The notes: a model not told the origin generated them from the letters alone. A DNA stretch of 64,000 nucleotides from Chitinophagales bacterium (GCA_023957235.1 JAMLHI010000005.1:1-64000); one strand, 5' to 3'; positions 7,557 to 18,926 are shown, counted from the first letter of the stretch. Numbers and translations: made by a program.

Positions 7557-10500
7557 TTAATTTCCAGGTATCTCAAAATAAGTTGCTTGGAAACTTCCTT
7601 CCATATCCTCACCAGATGTATTAGGGAATAAGTATCTAATTCCAAAATCTTGTCTTTCTGGTCTGTATTGTACATATCTCATTTGGTCAATTACTGAACT
7701 TCTTAAAGCATGAGAATTGTAAAAAGCACGTTCAGTAGGATAAAAAAGGAAGTTGTACATAGAAGAACCAACATTATTACTAAGTGTTAAAATATTTTCA
7801 CCGAATACATTATTATAATAATCTCTTTCCCTAAATACATAAGAAGAATTATTAAATCTCTGAATAGAACTCTGTAATTGACGATACAATGAATATCCTT
7901 TTACCGATAGAGAATAAGTGATTTTCATATTGGGGTTAGAGATAGATAAATTGGTTCCAATACTAATAGGTGTACTTATACTAGTAATAGGAATTATAAT
8001 ATTTTGTGATCTTGTCTCTTCAGCCGCTTTAAATGCATAATTTATTTCATCCTGAGACAATGCATTATTCCCATTTGATAGAGAAATGAACTTTTCAAAA
8101 TCTCCAAAATCCACATAAGATATTCCCACAGAAGGAATCGAAACATATCGACTTATAGTGCCTATCGAGTGAGTCTTACCATCCATTGATAGATTTCTTA
8201 ATAATGAATTCATCACTTTATTTGTAGCATTATTTCTATATGCTTTAGCAAGGCTATTAGGAGCAATAATAATTTGATCAAGCAATTGCAGATATCTATT
8301 TCGTGGCAGAACTGCTGTAGATGGAAGAGATATTGTTGCAAATTCATTATAATACCCAGATGGAGGTTGAAGCACAAATTGCACACGAGGGTTAAATGTC
8401 CTAGCATTACTTAATGGTAGCACCTTAAATGAGGTATTATCTATCCACTCAGTTGACTCTTCCAAATCCTTTCCAATTTTATAAATTTTCATATCCGCCC
8501 CCAACTCTTCGATATTCCATTCTGAAGGGTTAGCATGAATTTTCTCTTTAAATGTATTGTACTTAGATGTTCTAAAATGATAGGAATATAAAATCTTAAT
8601 TTTGATTGCTTTTGCAGCATCCGAAAGTTTAAATTCTTTAAATTGATTAGACAATATAGTGCTCTCTCCAATTGTTTTTGACAAGTTTTTAATATCATAA
8701 AGCTCAGTTTGAGACTTGATAGTCAGACCATCTGAAAGAGTTCCATTTTCAATACCAGCTTCAACTATATAGACATTTTCTTTTGCTTTAGGTTGGTGGC
8801 TTGGTTCTGATGGAGGTGCTGTTTGCACAACATAATTCTGAGGAGCCATACCTACTAATTTAAAGGTACTTAAATCAGTATTTGTAATATCTAATCTATA
8901 TATTTTGCTATTTTTCAATAATGAAATATCAAATTGCACTCCTTTTTTATTTCCGATAATACTCAGAGGAACCGATATAACATAATTGGAGCCTTCCTCT
9001 GTAAATGTTGCGAAAAGAGGACCTGTCAGACATCCATTATTACCTTGTTTACAAACGATATATCCTTTATTACCATCTGTTTCACCTTTAAGAAAATAGC
9101 GTTGATTAATATACGGATAAGTAAAATATATATTCTCATCCACTAAATGATCTGGTTCTGGTCCTGTAGTAAAAGTAACCTCTTTAATTTCCTTATAGAC
9201 CTGCCCCCTATCTCTTAAATCTTCTCCATTTTCTCTCACTTTTGCTTCTACAGTAATTTTAAATTGGGTATTGGGGTCAAGTCTGTCTGTCGGCATGGCA
9301 GTATATACATGATTATTATCAGTCCATTGAGACTCTTGAAGTGCCAAAGGGGCGGAACTATTTAATCTAGTGATTTTAAAATTACTCATATAGGGACTTA
9401 ACCTTCTAATGATAGGAGGATCGACCGCAGAGGCATATTCCTCTATTTCATAAGTTCTCTTCATGTCCATAGAGAATGAAGCAGACAATTTAGAATAAAT
9501 GGAGACATCTCTCGCTTGATCTGCTGGAGAAATATCTTGAATCATTTGTATTCCAGCAAAAGGATTTCCGGTCGTTGCAATACACACATCACCCACTGAG
9601 AGTGAAAAACTACATCTACCTTCTGCTAGGCCATTACATACATTGTAATAAAAGTTGCCTTTCCCACTCATCCATTCAGGATTAGGTAGCCCACCACTGA
9701 GGATAAGAGCTGCGCTAGCTCTTAGTATTTCTGCTTTTATCTCTGTAACAAAAAGATTGATTTTGATTCCAAATACACCTTTTATGCCTGCATAAAATTG
9801 ACCTGTTGCATACCATCCATCAATACCTGGAGGAGGGGCAGATGTTGACCATCCGCTACAGCGACGATCACCGCTATCATCATGGGTAATATTAATATCA
9901 ACACCCATTACAGCTTTCAAATTAAAAAAGAATGGGAAAAATTCAACATCCCCTGTGTTTAATTTCATAGTCAATCCTGCCGCAAAACCAGAGCCAAGTC
10001 CCATACCTCGTGGAGGCTCTTTCCCTGCTAATAAACTATTTGGATCTCCTTCAGGACTCCTAAAGTCTGCTCTGTCGCCTGCACCTTCATGAAAGATGTC
10101 TAAAAATTCTTGATCTGGATTTGGAAGAATAGTTGGAAGACCATCACCGATCATCAAATAATTATAAACTTCAAACAGTCTTTGTCCAGCAATAGTCAAG
10201 CTGACTCCAGCTTTAGCAGAAGGTTCTCCCATTTTAAAATAATAGTTATTCCTTTCTGCATGAAATACTGCTAATACCATAAAATTTTCAGCAGTATAAT
10301 TTCTAGGAATCTCAAATCCTGGAGGTACTGTACCCGCACCTTTAAGCATTGGTGCATCAGGAGGAATTGCCAGTTTCACAAATAGCACACCATGAAAAAT
10401 TGGGTTGTCTCCTGCTGGTTCCCATAAATCCAGTGAAACATAACCATCTACTCCAGCGGGCTTAGCTAAACTCGAAATACTGATTCCGTCAGACATTACT

Positions 10501-13500
10501 TTGAATTTACCTTTAATAAATAAATGAGATAGTCCTCCACTTTCGCTAAATTCCGCACCGAGAGTAGCAGCAATATTGTATGCTTTTCCTTCATCATTAG
10601 AGCCAATTAAGACAGTAATTTGAAGCCCAAATTTTGTATTATAGTTGTTAGTATAGGTAGCTGCTCTAGCGGACGAAGTGGCAGTAACATTATTTGCCTC
10701 AGTCAATGCACTCTGAGTCATGTGATAGTAAAATCCACCACCAAGACCATAAAGTGACACACCTGAAAACAGAGTAATTCCAGAGCTGAAAGCAACAATA
10801 CCATCCACATAAAAATAAGTGTACCAATCTGGTGAATTAAATTCTGTAACAAATCTATCTCTTTTATAAGTACCAAATTCAGCTGCAATTTGAGCTTCTA
10901 CTTCTATTCCTACTTTAATTTTAATAGCCAAGCTACCTTCTACACCTTCCTTGGTTTCAGTTTTATAAAACCTTAAAGACCCATCTAATTCCAACGCACT
11001 AACCGTTACCTGTAAATTGATTTCATCTAATCTAACTCCATTAACAGTAAAATTTTTAAATCCATTTTCTATATCTGGATTGATGAGCAATGCAATTTTA
11101 GCAGACGCTGCAAAACCTTCATTATCAGCAGCTAATATTATTTTAGGCTCAATAACTATTTCTTCATTGGATATCGAAAAAGATTCTAGCGTAATAGGAA
11201 ATCCCGACATGGTAGAACTACTTCCTCCACCACCACCTGAAGGCGAATCTCCATCAGGAGAAGGACCTCTTACATTATCACCCCCTAGATAAGTCATATA
11301 CCCAAAATTGCCTGAAGGATCATCATCAAAAAGATAGCCTGTTCCTCCACCGCTAGGTCTGCCCATCCCTTCTAGTCCTGTAAGACCATAATTAAAATTG
11401 TGAGTAGTATCAATGCCTCTATTAGAACTAATTCTCAAATTTTCGACCCAAATTCCAGGTAGCGACAATGAACTAGGCATGCTCATTCCACTTGGTAAGA
11501 AATCATTTTTGATAGTCAGACTTGCACAAAGATTCATCTCAATAAATGTTTCTGCTCCTACATTGAGTTCTACATAAGTTGCAGCACCAATTGTAGCTTC
11601 TGCCATAGAAATAGGAATTTTAATATCCCCTTCAGGTCTAACATTTACTACAAACTTAAATTCGCATTCTTTATGCTCTAAAGCAGCACAATATTTCAAA
11701 AATTGTGTAGAGTCGGCAATAGGGATGCCCAACTTACCATCAAATTTGACGATTCTAAAGTTGTTTTGAATCATGTGAAATGCAATAGTGTCTAATGAAG
11801 CTTTCCATCCAGACAAACTGCCTTCTTCTTCCCATCTCAAAAGATTGGTAGCATATAGTTGGAAAGAGAGACCGGTATTATCAATAAACATATTATTTAG
11901 AGAGATACTTATAGACCTTTCGCTACTAGAACCCTCAATAAACTTAGGGGTTTTTACACTGAGTTCACCCATGAAAAATCCTTTCCATGTATTCTCCATA
12001 CCAGCAGTATTAAATGCACTGTGATTATAGCCTTCTGGCAGTGAACTTGTTATATTTGAAGGATTTTCAATATCAGAAAAATCTATCCAAACACTATCCC
12101 CAGGAACAAATCTCCATCCATCCAAATCAGGTATTTGAAAGGGTTGCAAATGCATTCTTGCTATAAATCCATCCCCTTTGGTAACTTTGACAGACATCTT
12201 TCCCTCTACTTGTCCTTCTTCTTTGATATTTCCATCTTCATCTTCTGGCAACATCCAATCTCTAGTAAACTTGGCCGTAGCTGCAAGTGTCAGAGACTTG
12301 AAACCACTACAATCTAATTCTAATGAAGTGATATCTAATGGATTGGTTCTTCCTTCAGCTCCATTGACAATAAATTGATTGCTATTTCCGAGGTCAAATA
12401 CTCGATCTTGAGGAAGGAAGATTTTAATATCATTATGAAGGCCATTATTTGTCATACACACGTTGGCTCCCAAAGAAAAGAAACCACCCACAGCATCAGT
12501 TGACATCTCACCTATTGCAGGGATTTTTAAATTAGCTAACATGGTCAAAGAAGCAGTATCCTTTTCAAAAGTCATAGAAGTGATACCTACAGTAATAGTA
12601 TTTCCATCAATTTCTTTATCAATACCTAAGGGCAAGGCAACTTCTGAACCTGGAGTCAGCATACTGATTAACTTATGAGTAGTAGCTAAACTAGCTTCCA
12701 AAGCATCTGCTTCTGTTTCTTCCATATCAAAAATACCATCAGCAATTTCTCTGACATGGAATGGAGTTGAATTATCAACTTCAGGATCCACATTTCCAGA
12801 TATCATTTGTTGTGCAGCATTGACTTTTAGGTTAGTAAAGTTGACCTTCAGCTTTATATTATTAAAGAAAGGAAGGGTAATAACTGCCTTTCCATTTCTA
12901 CTACTGCTACCAGTCGCTTCTTTAATTGTCATTGTAAATCCTGCAACTGTCACTTCATCTCCCACTTGAACCGGATCTCCCTCAGTTGTATTAGTAATTG
13001 CAGGAAATATGCAAGTTGAAGAGCAACCAGTAGAATCTTCTCCTTCAGGTGTTGCTGTAGAATCTACTGTGGCTACTAATGAATGACTTAAGATCAATTT
13101 TCTGATTGCACTTGGATGATAGATATCAGCTTCTGTAATGGCAACACCACTACCACATGGAGTAAAAGTATTAAATCTATAAGGATCTTTTAACCACACA
13201 ACCCTCCAATACAAAGTATCTTCTACAAGTAAATTAGCTGTAAAGTTCACATCTTTATAGACTTTATCATAAAAATTATCTAAATCAAATTCTCTTCGAG
13301 GTGTATTGTCATAAACTCCAGTTGTAGCATCCATATTAGGATTAGATATATCAAAACTTGCCGCATTGTTATATGGGTCACTTTGCACCTTTTCCATTTT
13401 GCAAAAGATAATATTCTCAGGTTCAAAAGTATTTTTCTTTGAAACTTGTAAGACACATTTTTCTCTAACATATAATCCTGGCACTACTGGATCTGAATTG

Positions 13501-14999
13501 CCTTCAATATGAAAGATTTTGAATGGAGGCAAAGGGTTTTCAGGCTTATTGCCGGTTTTGAAAGTAAATTCTATATTCCCTGAATCAAGTACAGCATTGT
13601 CTTCTGGTGATAAAAGAATAGGACGTGTCATCCCAATTACTGATGGCACAGAACCAGAAGTAAAATTGACATTTTGTGTTTGATTACGTCCCCTATTATC
13701 TGTATATTCAAAAGTAGATTCTATGACGGCTTTGACATTTTCTCCTCTATTGGCACTGAAATGTGGACTACCAGTATGTAAAAATGGCATATAAGTTTCA
13801 TAATCACTATCTGTAGGTAAGAAAAAATCTAACTGTGTACTTCCAAATTTTCTAGTAAAATAATTTTCTAAAAAAACTCTTGGTCCAATTGTATTCCAGT
13901 TGTTGTTATAGGTGTCATGGCTGCCCATCGTTAAACCATAATAGTTCAAATTAGCATCAACCGACTTGAAGTTAGCACAAGATGGATCAAATTTTCCAAC
14001 ATAAAATAAATCTGTATAAGGAATCGTATCTCCTGCACTAGGAAATATCACACTAGCAGTAATATGAGGGTTTAGGCAATCAATAGAGCTTCCTCCGCTA
14101 CTTGACGCATTTCCATAAGTGAAAATAATTATTCGACTCATTCCGCTGTTACTGAAAGAACTCGTTTCACTATGTGCAATAACTTGTGCAGCTAAAATAT
14201 CTCCAGGTTCAATATCCAAAGTACGACCTTGCTCAACAGAAAAATAACTTCTTTCTGTTAAATTGCGTTCATCAATGATAGGACTATAGGCATTAAATTT
14301 GTCTATAGGATATCCTTCCATCATAAATCTTTCAGCTTCTTCTTGATTATCTATTCGTACTACCCTTAAATCAAACTCTACATCGGCATCTAATGTAGGA
14401 TTGACAACATCAAATGACCAAAAAATATGAAGATTATTCATTTCATTCTCTGGTACTACGCTGCCATTCAAAGGTCCCTGAATCTCAGGAGGATTTCTAT
14501 ACGTAACCGAAAATCTGTGGCAGTTATTTTCTCCCGGCATTGAAACCAATTCATTGGTAGAGACATCTCTTGCCTCCATACATATTGTATATGTTCCTTC
14601 TGGCAATTGCCTTGTTCTTCTTATACTTTCTATTAATCTGGGTTGGTTAATATAATAGTCTTCAAAAGAAGAATTTTGATATTCATCCATCAAACGAGTC
14701 AAGGTAAGAGAAAGTAGTCCGGGAGGAACTAAAATTTCATTTAATGAAGCTATATTTCTATTGTGCATGGTAATAGGCCCCATGCTAGACAAACCACTAA
14801 TTTCAATTACTAAATATACATTTTGATCTGTAGATGAAGAATTTTGAATCATCACTAGTGTATTATCTGTCAAAGTTTCAACAGAACCCATTATTTCCGA
14901 ATAGCCTGACAGATTGATAGTTAAAGGATAAGACTGAGCACTCATCCTTGTTATACCTAAAAAGCAAGTTAATATCAAGAAAGAAATTAGACTTTTCAT
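7557..14999 (-). CDS. Giant secreted surface protein of unknown function (2480 aa)
   Basis: It has a signal peptide (1-22, 'MSAQ'). The N-terminal ~300 residues look like tandem Ig-like domains ('YPLTINLSGYSEIMGS...', 'PPEIQGPLNGSVV...IFWSF'). Further on are a paired-Cys segment (GCSSTC, about 660), long beta-rich stretches, a Gly/Ser linker (SGGGGGSSS, about 1255), and another Ig-like domain of Big_5 type (ISPADQARDVSIYSKLSASF, about 1795). The N-terminus may belong to the family of large Bacteroidota proteins annotated as TANFOR-domain, but I am unsure. The start codon overlaps the stop of the upstream barrel gene (ATGA, 14996-14999), so translation is coupled. It is probably exported as part of a surface assembly with the barrel and the FN3 protein. 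Confidence 0.7.
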   Translation of the reverse strand: MKSLISFLILTCFLGITRMSAQSYPLTINLSGYSEIMGSVETLTDNTLVMIQNSSSTDQNVYLVIEISGLSSMGPITMHNRNIASLNEILVPPGLLSLTLTRLMDEYQNSSFEDYYINQPRLIESIRRTRQLPEGTYTICMEARDVSTNELVSMPGENNCHRFSVTYRNPPEIQGPLNGSVVPENEMNNLHIFWSFDVVNPTLDADVEFDLRVVRIDNQEEAERFMMEGYPIDKFNAYSPIIDERNLTERSYFSVEQGRTLDIEPGDILAAQVIAHSETSSFSNSGMSRIIIFTYGNASSSGGSSIDCLNPHITASVIFPSAGDTIPYTDLFYVGKFDPSCANFKSVDANLNYYGLTMGSHDTYNNNWNTIGPRVFLENYFTRKFGSTQLDFFLPTDSDYETYMPFLHTGSPHFSANRGENVKAVIESTFEYTDNRGRNQTQNVNFTSGSVPSVIGMTRPILLSPEDNAVLDSGNIEFTFKTGNKPENPLPPFKIFHIEGNSDPVVPGLYVREKCVLQVSKKNTFEPENIIFCKMEKVQSDPYNNAASFDISNPNMDATTGVYDNTPRREFDLDNFYDKVYKDVNFTANLLVEDTLYWRVVWLKDPYRFNTFTPCGSGVAITEADIYHPSAIRKLILSHSLVATVDSTATPEGEDSTGCSSTCIFPAITNTTEGDPVQVGDEVTVAGFTMTIKEATGSSSRNGKAVITLPFFNNIKLKVNFTNLKVNAAQQMISGNVDPEVDNSTPFHVREIADGIFDMEETEADALEASLATTHKLISMLTPGSEVALPLGIDKEIDGNTITVGITSMTFEKDTASLTMLANLKIPAIGEMSTDAVGGFFSLGANVCMTNNGLHNDIKIFLPQDRVFDLGNSNQFIVNGAEGRTNPLDITSLELDCSGFKSLTLAATAKFTRDWMLPEDEDGNIKEEGQVEGKMSVKVTKGDGFIARMHLQPFQIPDLDGWRFVPGDSVWIDFSDIENPSNITSSLPEGYNHSAFNTAGMENTWKGFFMGELSVKTPKFIEGSSSERSISISLNNMFIDNTGLSFQLYATNLLRWEEEGSLSGWKASLDTIAFHMIQNNFRIVKFDGKLGIPIADSTQFLKYCAALEHKECEFKFVVNVRPEGDIKIPISMAEATIGAATYVELNVGAETFIEMNLCASLTIKNDFLPSGMSMPSSLSLPGIWVENLRISSNRGIDTTHNFNYGLTGLEGMGRPSGGGTGYLFDDDPSGNFGYMTYLGGDNVRGPSPDGDSPSGGGGGSSSTMSGFPITLESFSISNEEIVIEPKIILAADNEGFAASAKIALLINPDIENGFKNFTVNGVRLDEINLQVTVSALELDGSLRFYKTETKEGVEGSLAIKIKVGIEVEAQIAAEFGTYKRDRFVTEFNSPDWYTYFYVDGIVAFSSGITLFSGVSLYGLGGGFYYHMTQSALTEANNVTATSSARAATYTNNYNTKFGLQITVLIGSNDEGKAYNIAATLGAEFSESGGLSHLFIKGKFKVMSDGISISSLAKPAGVDGYVSLDLWEPAGDNPIFHGVLFVKLAIPPDAPMLKGAGTVPPGFEIPRNYTAENFMVLAVFHAERNNYYFKMGEPSAKAGVSLTIAGQRLFEVYNYLMIGDGLPTILPNPDQEFLDIFHEGAGDRADFRSPEGDPNSLLAGKEPPRGMGLGSGFAAGLTMKLNTGDVEFFPFFFNLKAVMGVDINITHDDSGDRRCSGWSTSAPPPGIDGWYATGQFYAGIKGVFGIKINLFVTEIKAEILRASAALILSGGLPNPEWMSGKGNFYYNVCNGLAEGRCSFSLSVGDVCIATTGNPFAGIQMIQDISPADQARDVSIYSKLSASFSMDMKRTYEIEEYASAVDPPIIRRLSPYMSNFKITRLNSSAPLALQESQWTDNNHVYTAMPTDRLDPNTQFKITVEAKVRENGEDLRDRGQVYKEIKEVTFTTGPEPDHLVDENIYFTYPYINQRYFLKGETDGNKGYIVCKQGNNGCLTGPLFATFTEEGSNYVISVPLSIIGNKKGVQFDISLLKNSKIYRLDITNTDLSTFKLVGMAPQNYVVQTAPPSEPSHQPKAKENVYIVEAGIENGTLSDGLTIKSQTELYDIKNLSKTIGESTILSNQFKEFKLSDAAKAIKIKILYSYHFRTSKYNTFKEKIHANPSEWNIEELGADMKIYKIGKDLEESTEWIDNTSFKVLPLSNARTFNPRVQFVLQPPSGYYNEFATISLPSTAVLPRNRYLQLLDQIIIAPNSLAKAYRNNATNKVMNSLLRNLSMDGKTHSIGTISRYVSIPSVGISYVDFGDFEKFISLSNGNNALSQDEINYAFKAAEETRSQNIIIPITSISTPISIGTNLSISNPNMKITYSLSVKGYSLYRQLQSSIQRFNNSSYVFRERDYYNNVFGENILTLSNNVGSSMYNFLFYPTERAFYNSHALRSSVIDQMRYVQYRPERQDFGIRYLFPNTSGEDMEGSFQATYFEIPGN

Positions 15000-15683
15000 T
15001 TGGATTTATTTTTACTAGTGAATGAATAACTATAGTTGAGTCTAACCCTAAACTCATTTTTGGAAGTAAGAATTTTAGTATCTCTGTACAATTGATTAAT
15101 ATTGAGAGAAAGGAGATGATGTTTGGGATGTTTATACTGAATAGAAAAATTGGAAGTAATGACTTGTCCATCTTTTATTTTCTCCACGCTGTTGGTTCTA
15201 TATGATAATTGTGCCCTAAAATTCAAATACTTTGCGACAGTTATGCCATAAAAACCTGTTACACCAATACGGCGAGTCTCTCTTTGATCTCCTGCATCAA
15301 AATTAGTAAAATCTACACTGACACCTACATTCCATTTATTATTAATATTGTATCTATAACCTAAACTTGAATACAGTGATTTACTTTTTGCAATTAAAGA
15401 ATCAGCATGTATAAGATCTGACTTGCTATTGCTTGCATTAGCATATAAAGAATGATAAGAATCTTTTTTCTTGCCCATCTTATATTGAATTCCACTATTC
15501 CATCCTGTATAATTGGTAGAAAGTCGAATAGTATCCCCTACTTCTTTATAAGTAGGCATCGTATTTTGTGCTAGATTATTATACGACCCTTGTAGCCCCA
15601 GCTTTTTAGTAACATTATAATTGACATTGACAATATAGACAGACCTTCGTTGTGGTCTTCCAGTATAACCGTCTTTATTATAA
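14996..15683 (-). pseudogene. C-terminal part of the IS-split outer-membrane barrel gene
   Basis: This half encodes the last 227 residues of the barrel. From the IS edge it reads 'NKDGYTGRPQRRS' and continues without a stop to 'SYSFTSKNKSK'. An internal ATG at 15559 could restart a 187-aa fragment. Alternating beta strands such as 'FRVRLNYSYSFTSK' and 'GLQGSYNNLA' mark an outer-membrane barrel. The stop overlaps the start of the giant gene. The other part is at 17147-18165. Confidence 0.85.
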
Positions 15684-17146
15684 TGTCTTGTCCTAAAATA
15701 GGTTTACACTAAAAAGTGTAAAAAATGGACAAAAAAATCATTCAAAAAGCGGGTAAATATTTTACCGTAGAGGAGAAACACAAGATCATTCAGGAGTTAA
15801 TTTCTACTCAATGTACCAAGGTGGAGATTTGGGAGAAATACACTGGTGAAGAACAAGAGCACGGGCAGTTGCTTCGCTGGATGCGACAATTAGGCTACAA
15901 TACTGGAATCAAAACCAGAAGACCTAACTTTGTATCAAATCTATATCCAATGGTACAGAAAAAAATCAAACCAGACAGAGCAACTAACAATGATGATAAT
16001 CATTTGATAACCTGCAATTAAAAAAGCGAATAGTGGAATTAGAAAAAGCAATTAAAAGATGCAGAGCTAAAAGCAATTGCTTTCTCTACAATGGTAGATG
16101 TTGCTGAAAAGGAGTTTAAAATTCCGATGAAAAAAGTTCAATACCAAACCATAGAAGCCATGAAAAGTAATTTTTCACACATAGGATTAGCCAAGCTATG
16201 TGGATGGTTTGGTATCAGCAGACAGGCTTATTATCAAAACAATTGGGAAGGAATCTCAACTACCTTGGAAGAAGATTTGGTAATACAACGGTAAAAGAAA
16301 TCCGTAAAAAACATCGAAGAATGGGAACACGAAAACTATATGAAATGTTTACAACCATTCCTACTTGAACATCAAATAAAAATAGGCAGAGATGGATTAT
16401 TCAACCTACTGTCTTCCAATCATTTACTCATAAGGAAAAGAAAGCGGAGGATACAGACCACTAACTCTTACCATTGGCTAAGAAAGTATCCCAATCCCTA
16501 ATACGAGAATTTGTACCAACAACTCCAAACCAGCTATGGGTGAGCGATATCACTTACTGGAAAATTAACACTGGCGAACACCTTTATATCAGCTTGATTT
16601 ACCGATGCCTACTCATAAAATTGTAGGCTATCCGGTAGCTGAAACAATGGAAGCCATAGAAATATTGAAACTTTGCATAAGGTCTCTCTGCTTGGGGCAG
16701 AGAGCCTTATGAATCTTATCCATCACAGTGACAGAGGCATTCAGTATTGTAGCCATGCTTATGTAAAGTTATTACAGGACAATGGTATAAAAAATTAGTA
16801 TGACCGAAAATGGAAATCCTTTAGAAAATGCAGTAGCAGAGAGAATAAACGGAATTATTAAAGATGAGTATTTAGAAACGTATGACATTAATAATATCAA
16901 TGAAGCCAAGACACTACTCAAAGACATAGTGAATTTATATAACAGCGAAAGACCTCACATGAGTATCAGTAATTTGACACCAAATCATATTCATCATTCA
17001 AAAACCAAGATAAAAATAGAAAGATTATGGAAGAATTATTATCGAAAAAATCCTACTATTGTAAACCCAAATCAGGACTAAAAATGAATTGTAAACTTAT
17101 AACAGAATTAATCTATTAAACTGTAAACTTTTTTTAGGACGAGTCA
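15684..17146 (+). mobile_element. IS3-family insertion sequence, 1463 bp
   Basis: The ends are related inverted repeats. The left reads TGTCTTGTCCTAAAATAGG and the right, on the minus strand, TGACTCGTCCTAAAAAAAG, both starting with TG. The flanking TAA (15681-15683 and 17147-17149) is a 3-bp target duplication, the size usual for IS3-group elements. Removing the IS and one TAA restores the reading frame of the interrupted gene exactly, which fixes both boundaries. Related end sequences occur at 2597-2636 and 5193-5329. Confidence 0.93.
15725..17081 (+). pseudogene. Degraded IS3-family transposase (orfA/orfB)
   Basis: OrfA-like coding starts at 15725 (98 aa, 'MDKKIIQKAGKYFTVEEKHK...LLRWMRQLGY', a helix-turn-helix type). 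OrfB is broken. A segment at 16091-16294 carries 'GLAKLCGWFGISRQAYY'. A region of frame changes at 16295-16799 still reads 'VSDITYW' and 'HHSDRGIQYCS'. A C-terminal piece at 16800-17081 has 'NPLENAVAERINGIIKDEYL' and 'YNSERPH', which contains the last catalytic Glu region of the rve/DDE domain. At least two frameshifts make the enzyme inactive unless the sequence has assembly errors. Confidence 0.88.
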
Positions 17147-18165
17147 TAAACTTGAAATCCCACACTTGACATCAAACTAAGTTTGCCTTTAAAAAGGCTC
17201 CCACTTAAATCTGCTAAGTAATTATTATAATTTGTCTGTAAAAATGAAACTCCCAAACTACTATAAAATGGATCAATATGTTGATATTTGAAACCGACAT
17301 TCATCGTTTTTATCCTTACTGATATTTTTGCATCATAAGCAAAAGACATTCTTGATGAACTATTAGTTGTATTGATAAAATTGAATCCTTTCAACCATTT
17401 GTTGTTGTCTTTAATAGGATCTCCATTGAGATTAGGTGTAAAAAGACTTGCAGCACCATTTGCACTGAACGTCAATATTTTAAATATTGTTTGTTGAGTC
17501 TCAAGTCCCAAAACCAAATTCTCAGAAGGTAAAATCTGACTTCTTACCAAGGTGTCAATTGAGCCAGTTTTAGGATTATCCTTTGCATGAAACAAATGAA
17601 TTTTAAACGAATTAGAAGGTTTGCCAAAACCCAATCTTACGCCATAAGCCCATCTTTTATAAAAATCAATGTCTGAGTCAGCAAAAGTTGCATATTGGTT
17701 ACCCATAAAATAAGGCTCAGCCACTTTCCCTGCAAAAGCTAAGAAATTAAATTTCTTCAAAGTCAACTCCACACCACCTCCAAGCATAGTCATTCCAGTC
17801 AGTGCATAAGGAGAAAGTACATAAGACCTATAGCCAAGATGAAGTTTTATTGCTTTATAGGAAGGACTGATGCCAAATCGTTTGAAAGATAAAGTATTGA
17901 TTCCTGTTCCATAGTTACTGAAATAAAATGAAAATGGAATCTGAAATACACTATAAAAATCTAAATTCAAATTAATCCCCAAATTATATCCTATTGGAAA
18001 ATCATTGATATTACGAATACCATCCAAATAGCTTATTCCGGCGTTGACACTTCCTGAGATGCTTACAGGTTTTGCTTCCTTAATACCACTCAACTCCTGT
18101 GCATATAGATTATGCGCAAACACAAGTAAAGTAAAAGTGCTCAATATATTCCTAATATTTCTCAT
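17147..18165 (-). pseudogene. N-terminal part of the IS-split outer-membrane barrel gene
   Basis: The start chosen is ATG 18165, where a good signal peptide begins (MRNIRNILSTFTLLVFAHNLYAQ). A start 24 bp upstream is possible. The native sequence runs 340 residues to 'GFQVY', after which the frame enters the IS and stops at 17134. The body is rich in amphipathic strands with aromatic girdles ('FQIPFSFYFSNYGTG', 'AYDAKISVRIKTMNVGFKYQ'), so it is an integral outer-membrane beta-barrel. Joined to 14996-15683 it gives 567 aa. It was the first gene of the operon with the giant protein and the FN3 protein, and may have been their anchor or export partner. Confidence 0.87.
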
Positions 18166-18779
18166 AATACACCTAACACTAAAGAACAATTAATCAAAAA
18201 ATTTAAAATTCATTTAAAACACATTTGCTTGATTGCCTATGTTTTATATATATGATTTTTTAAATTCAATCTTGTTTAATTGTTAACTATATTAAAAAAC
18301 TCATTATAAAGTTAAATAAAACCAAGCATTTTAACAATATTTATATAAATATACTTTATTAATTACATAATTACAATATCTTAAAAATTTAATTGATAAA
18401 TAATTTTATAATTTAAACTATCAAAAGATATGTATCTATATGCGACAGTTGACAATAATCAAATACTCCAACTAATAAAGTATCTAAAAAATAATTCAAT
18501 ATCTAAGAATAAGAAAATATACCATTAGTATTTGCACAAAAAACATTTGAAAATTTGATGAATTAATTATACAGTTTAATATCAAATGTTATAGGACTGG
18601 TCATTGAGGCTTGGCCATCTAGCAGTTCAATAAACTCACTGTAGCACCTGTCGAGATGCTCGAAATGACTACTCTAAAAATGACGATTCTCAAAATGACG
18701 GTTCGAGTATTTAGGCAAGTCAATAACCATTCCTCACCGTCCAGTCATTAAATCTTGGGCATATCGAACATTTGAAAAC

Positions 18780-18887
18780 GTCATTTCGAAACGAAACGTA
18801 GTGGAGTGAGAATTGAAAATCAGCGGAGCTAAATCTCTAAGATTAACAGCATTCCTCAAAGAGATCTCTCCTTTTGGTCGAGATGAC
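18780..18887. repeat. Palindromic dispersed repeat, copy 1
   Basis: The left arm GTCATTTCGA (18780) pairs with GTCGAGATGAC (18877-18887), and inner arms ATCTCT/AGAGAT add a second stem. The right 57 bp, within the 69-bp unit 18831-18899, are nearly identical to copy 2. The left arm carries extra sequence (ACGTAGTGGAGTGAG) compared with copy 2. Confidence 0.75.
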
Positions 18888-18926
18888 GGCGTTCATGAAA
18901 GGAGTATTGAGTAGTTTTATAGTCCC

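Noticed and set aside
18190-18600. Possible replication origin or RNA gene in the AT-rich stretch
   Set aside because: It shows only low-complexity AT sequence, without repeated boxes or stable stems.
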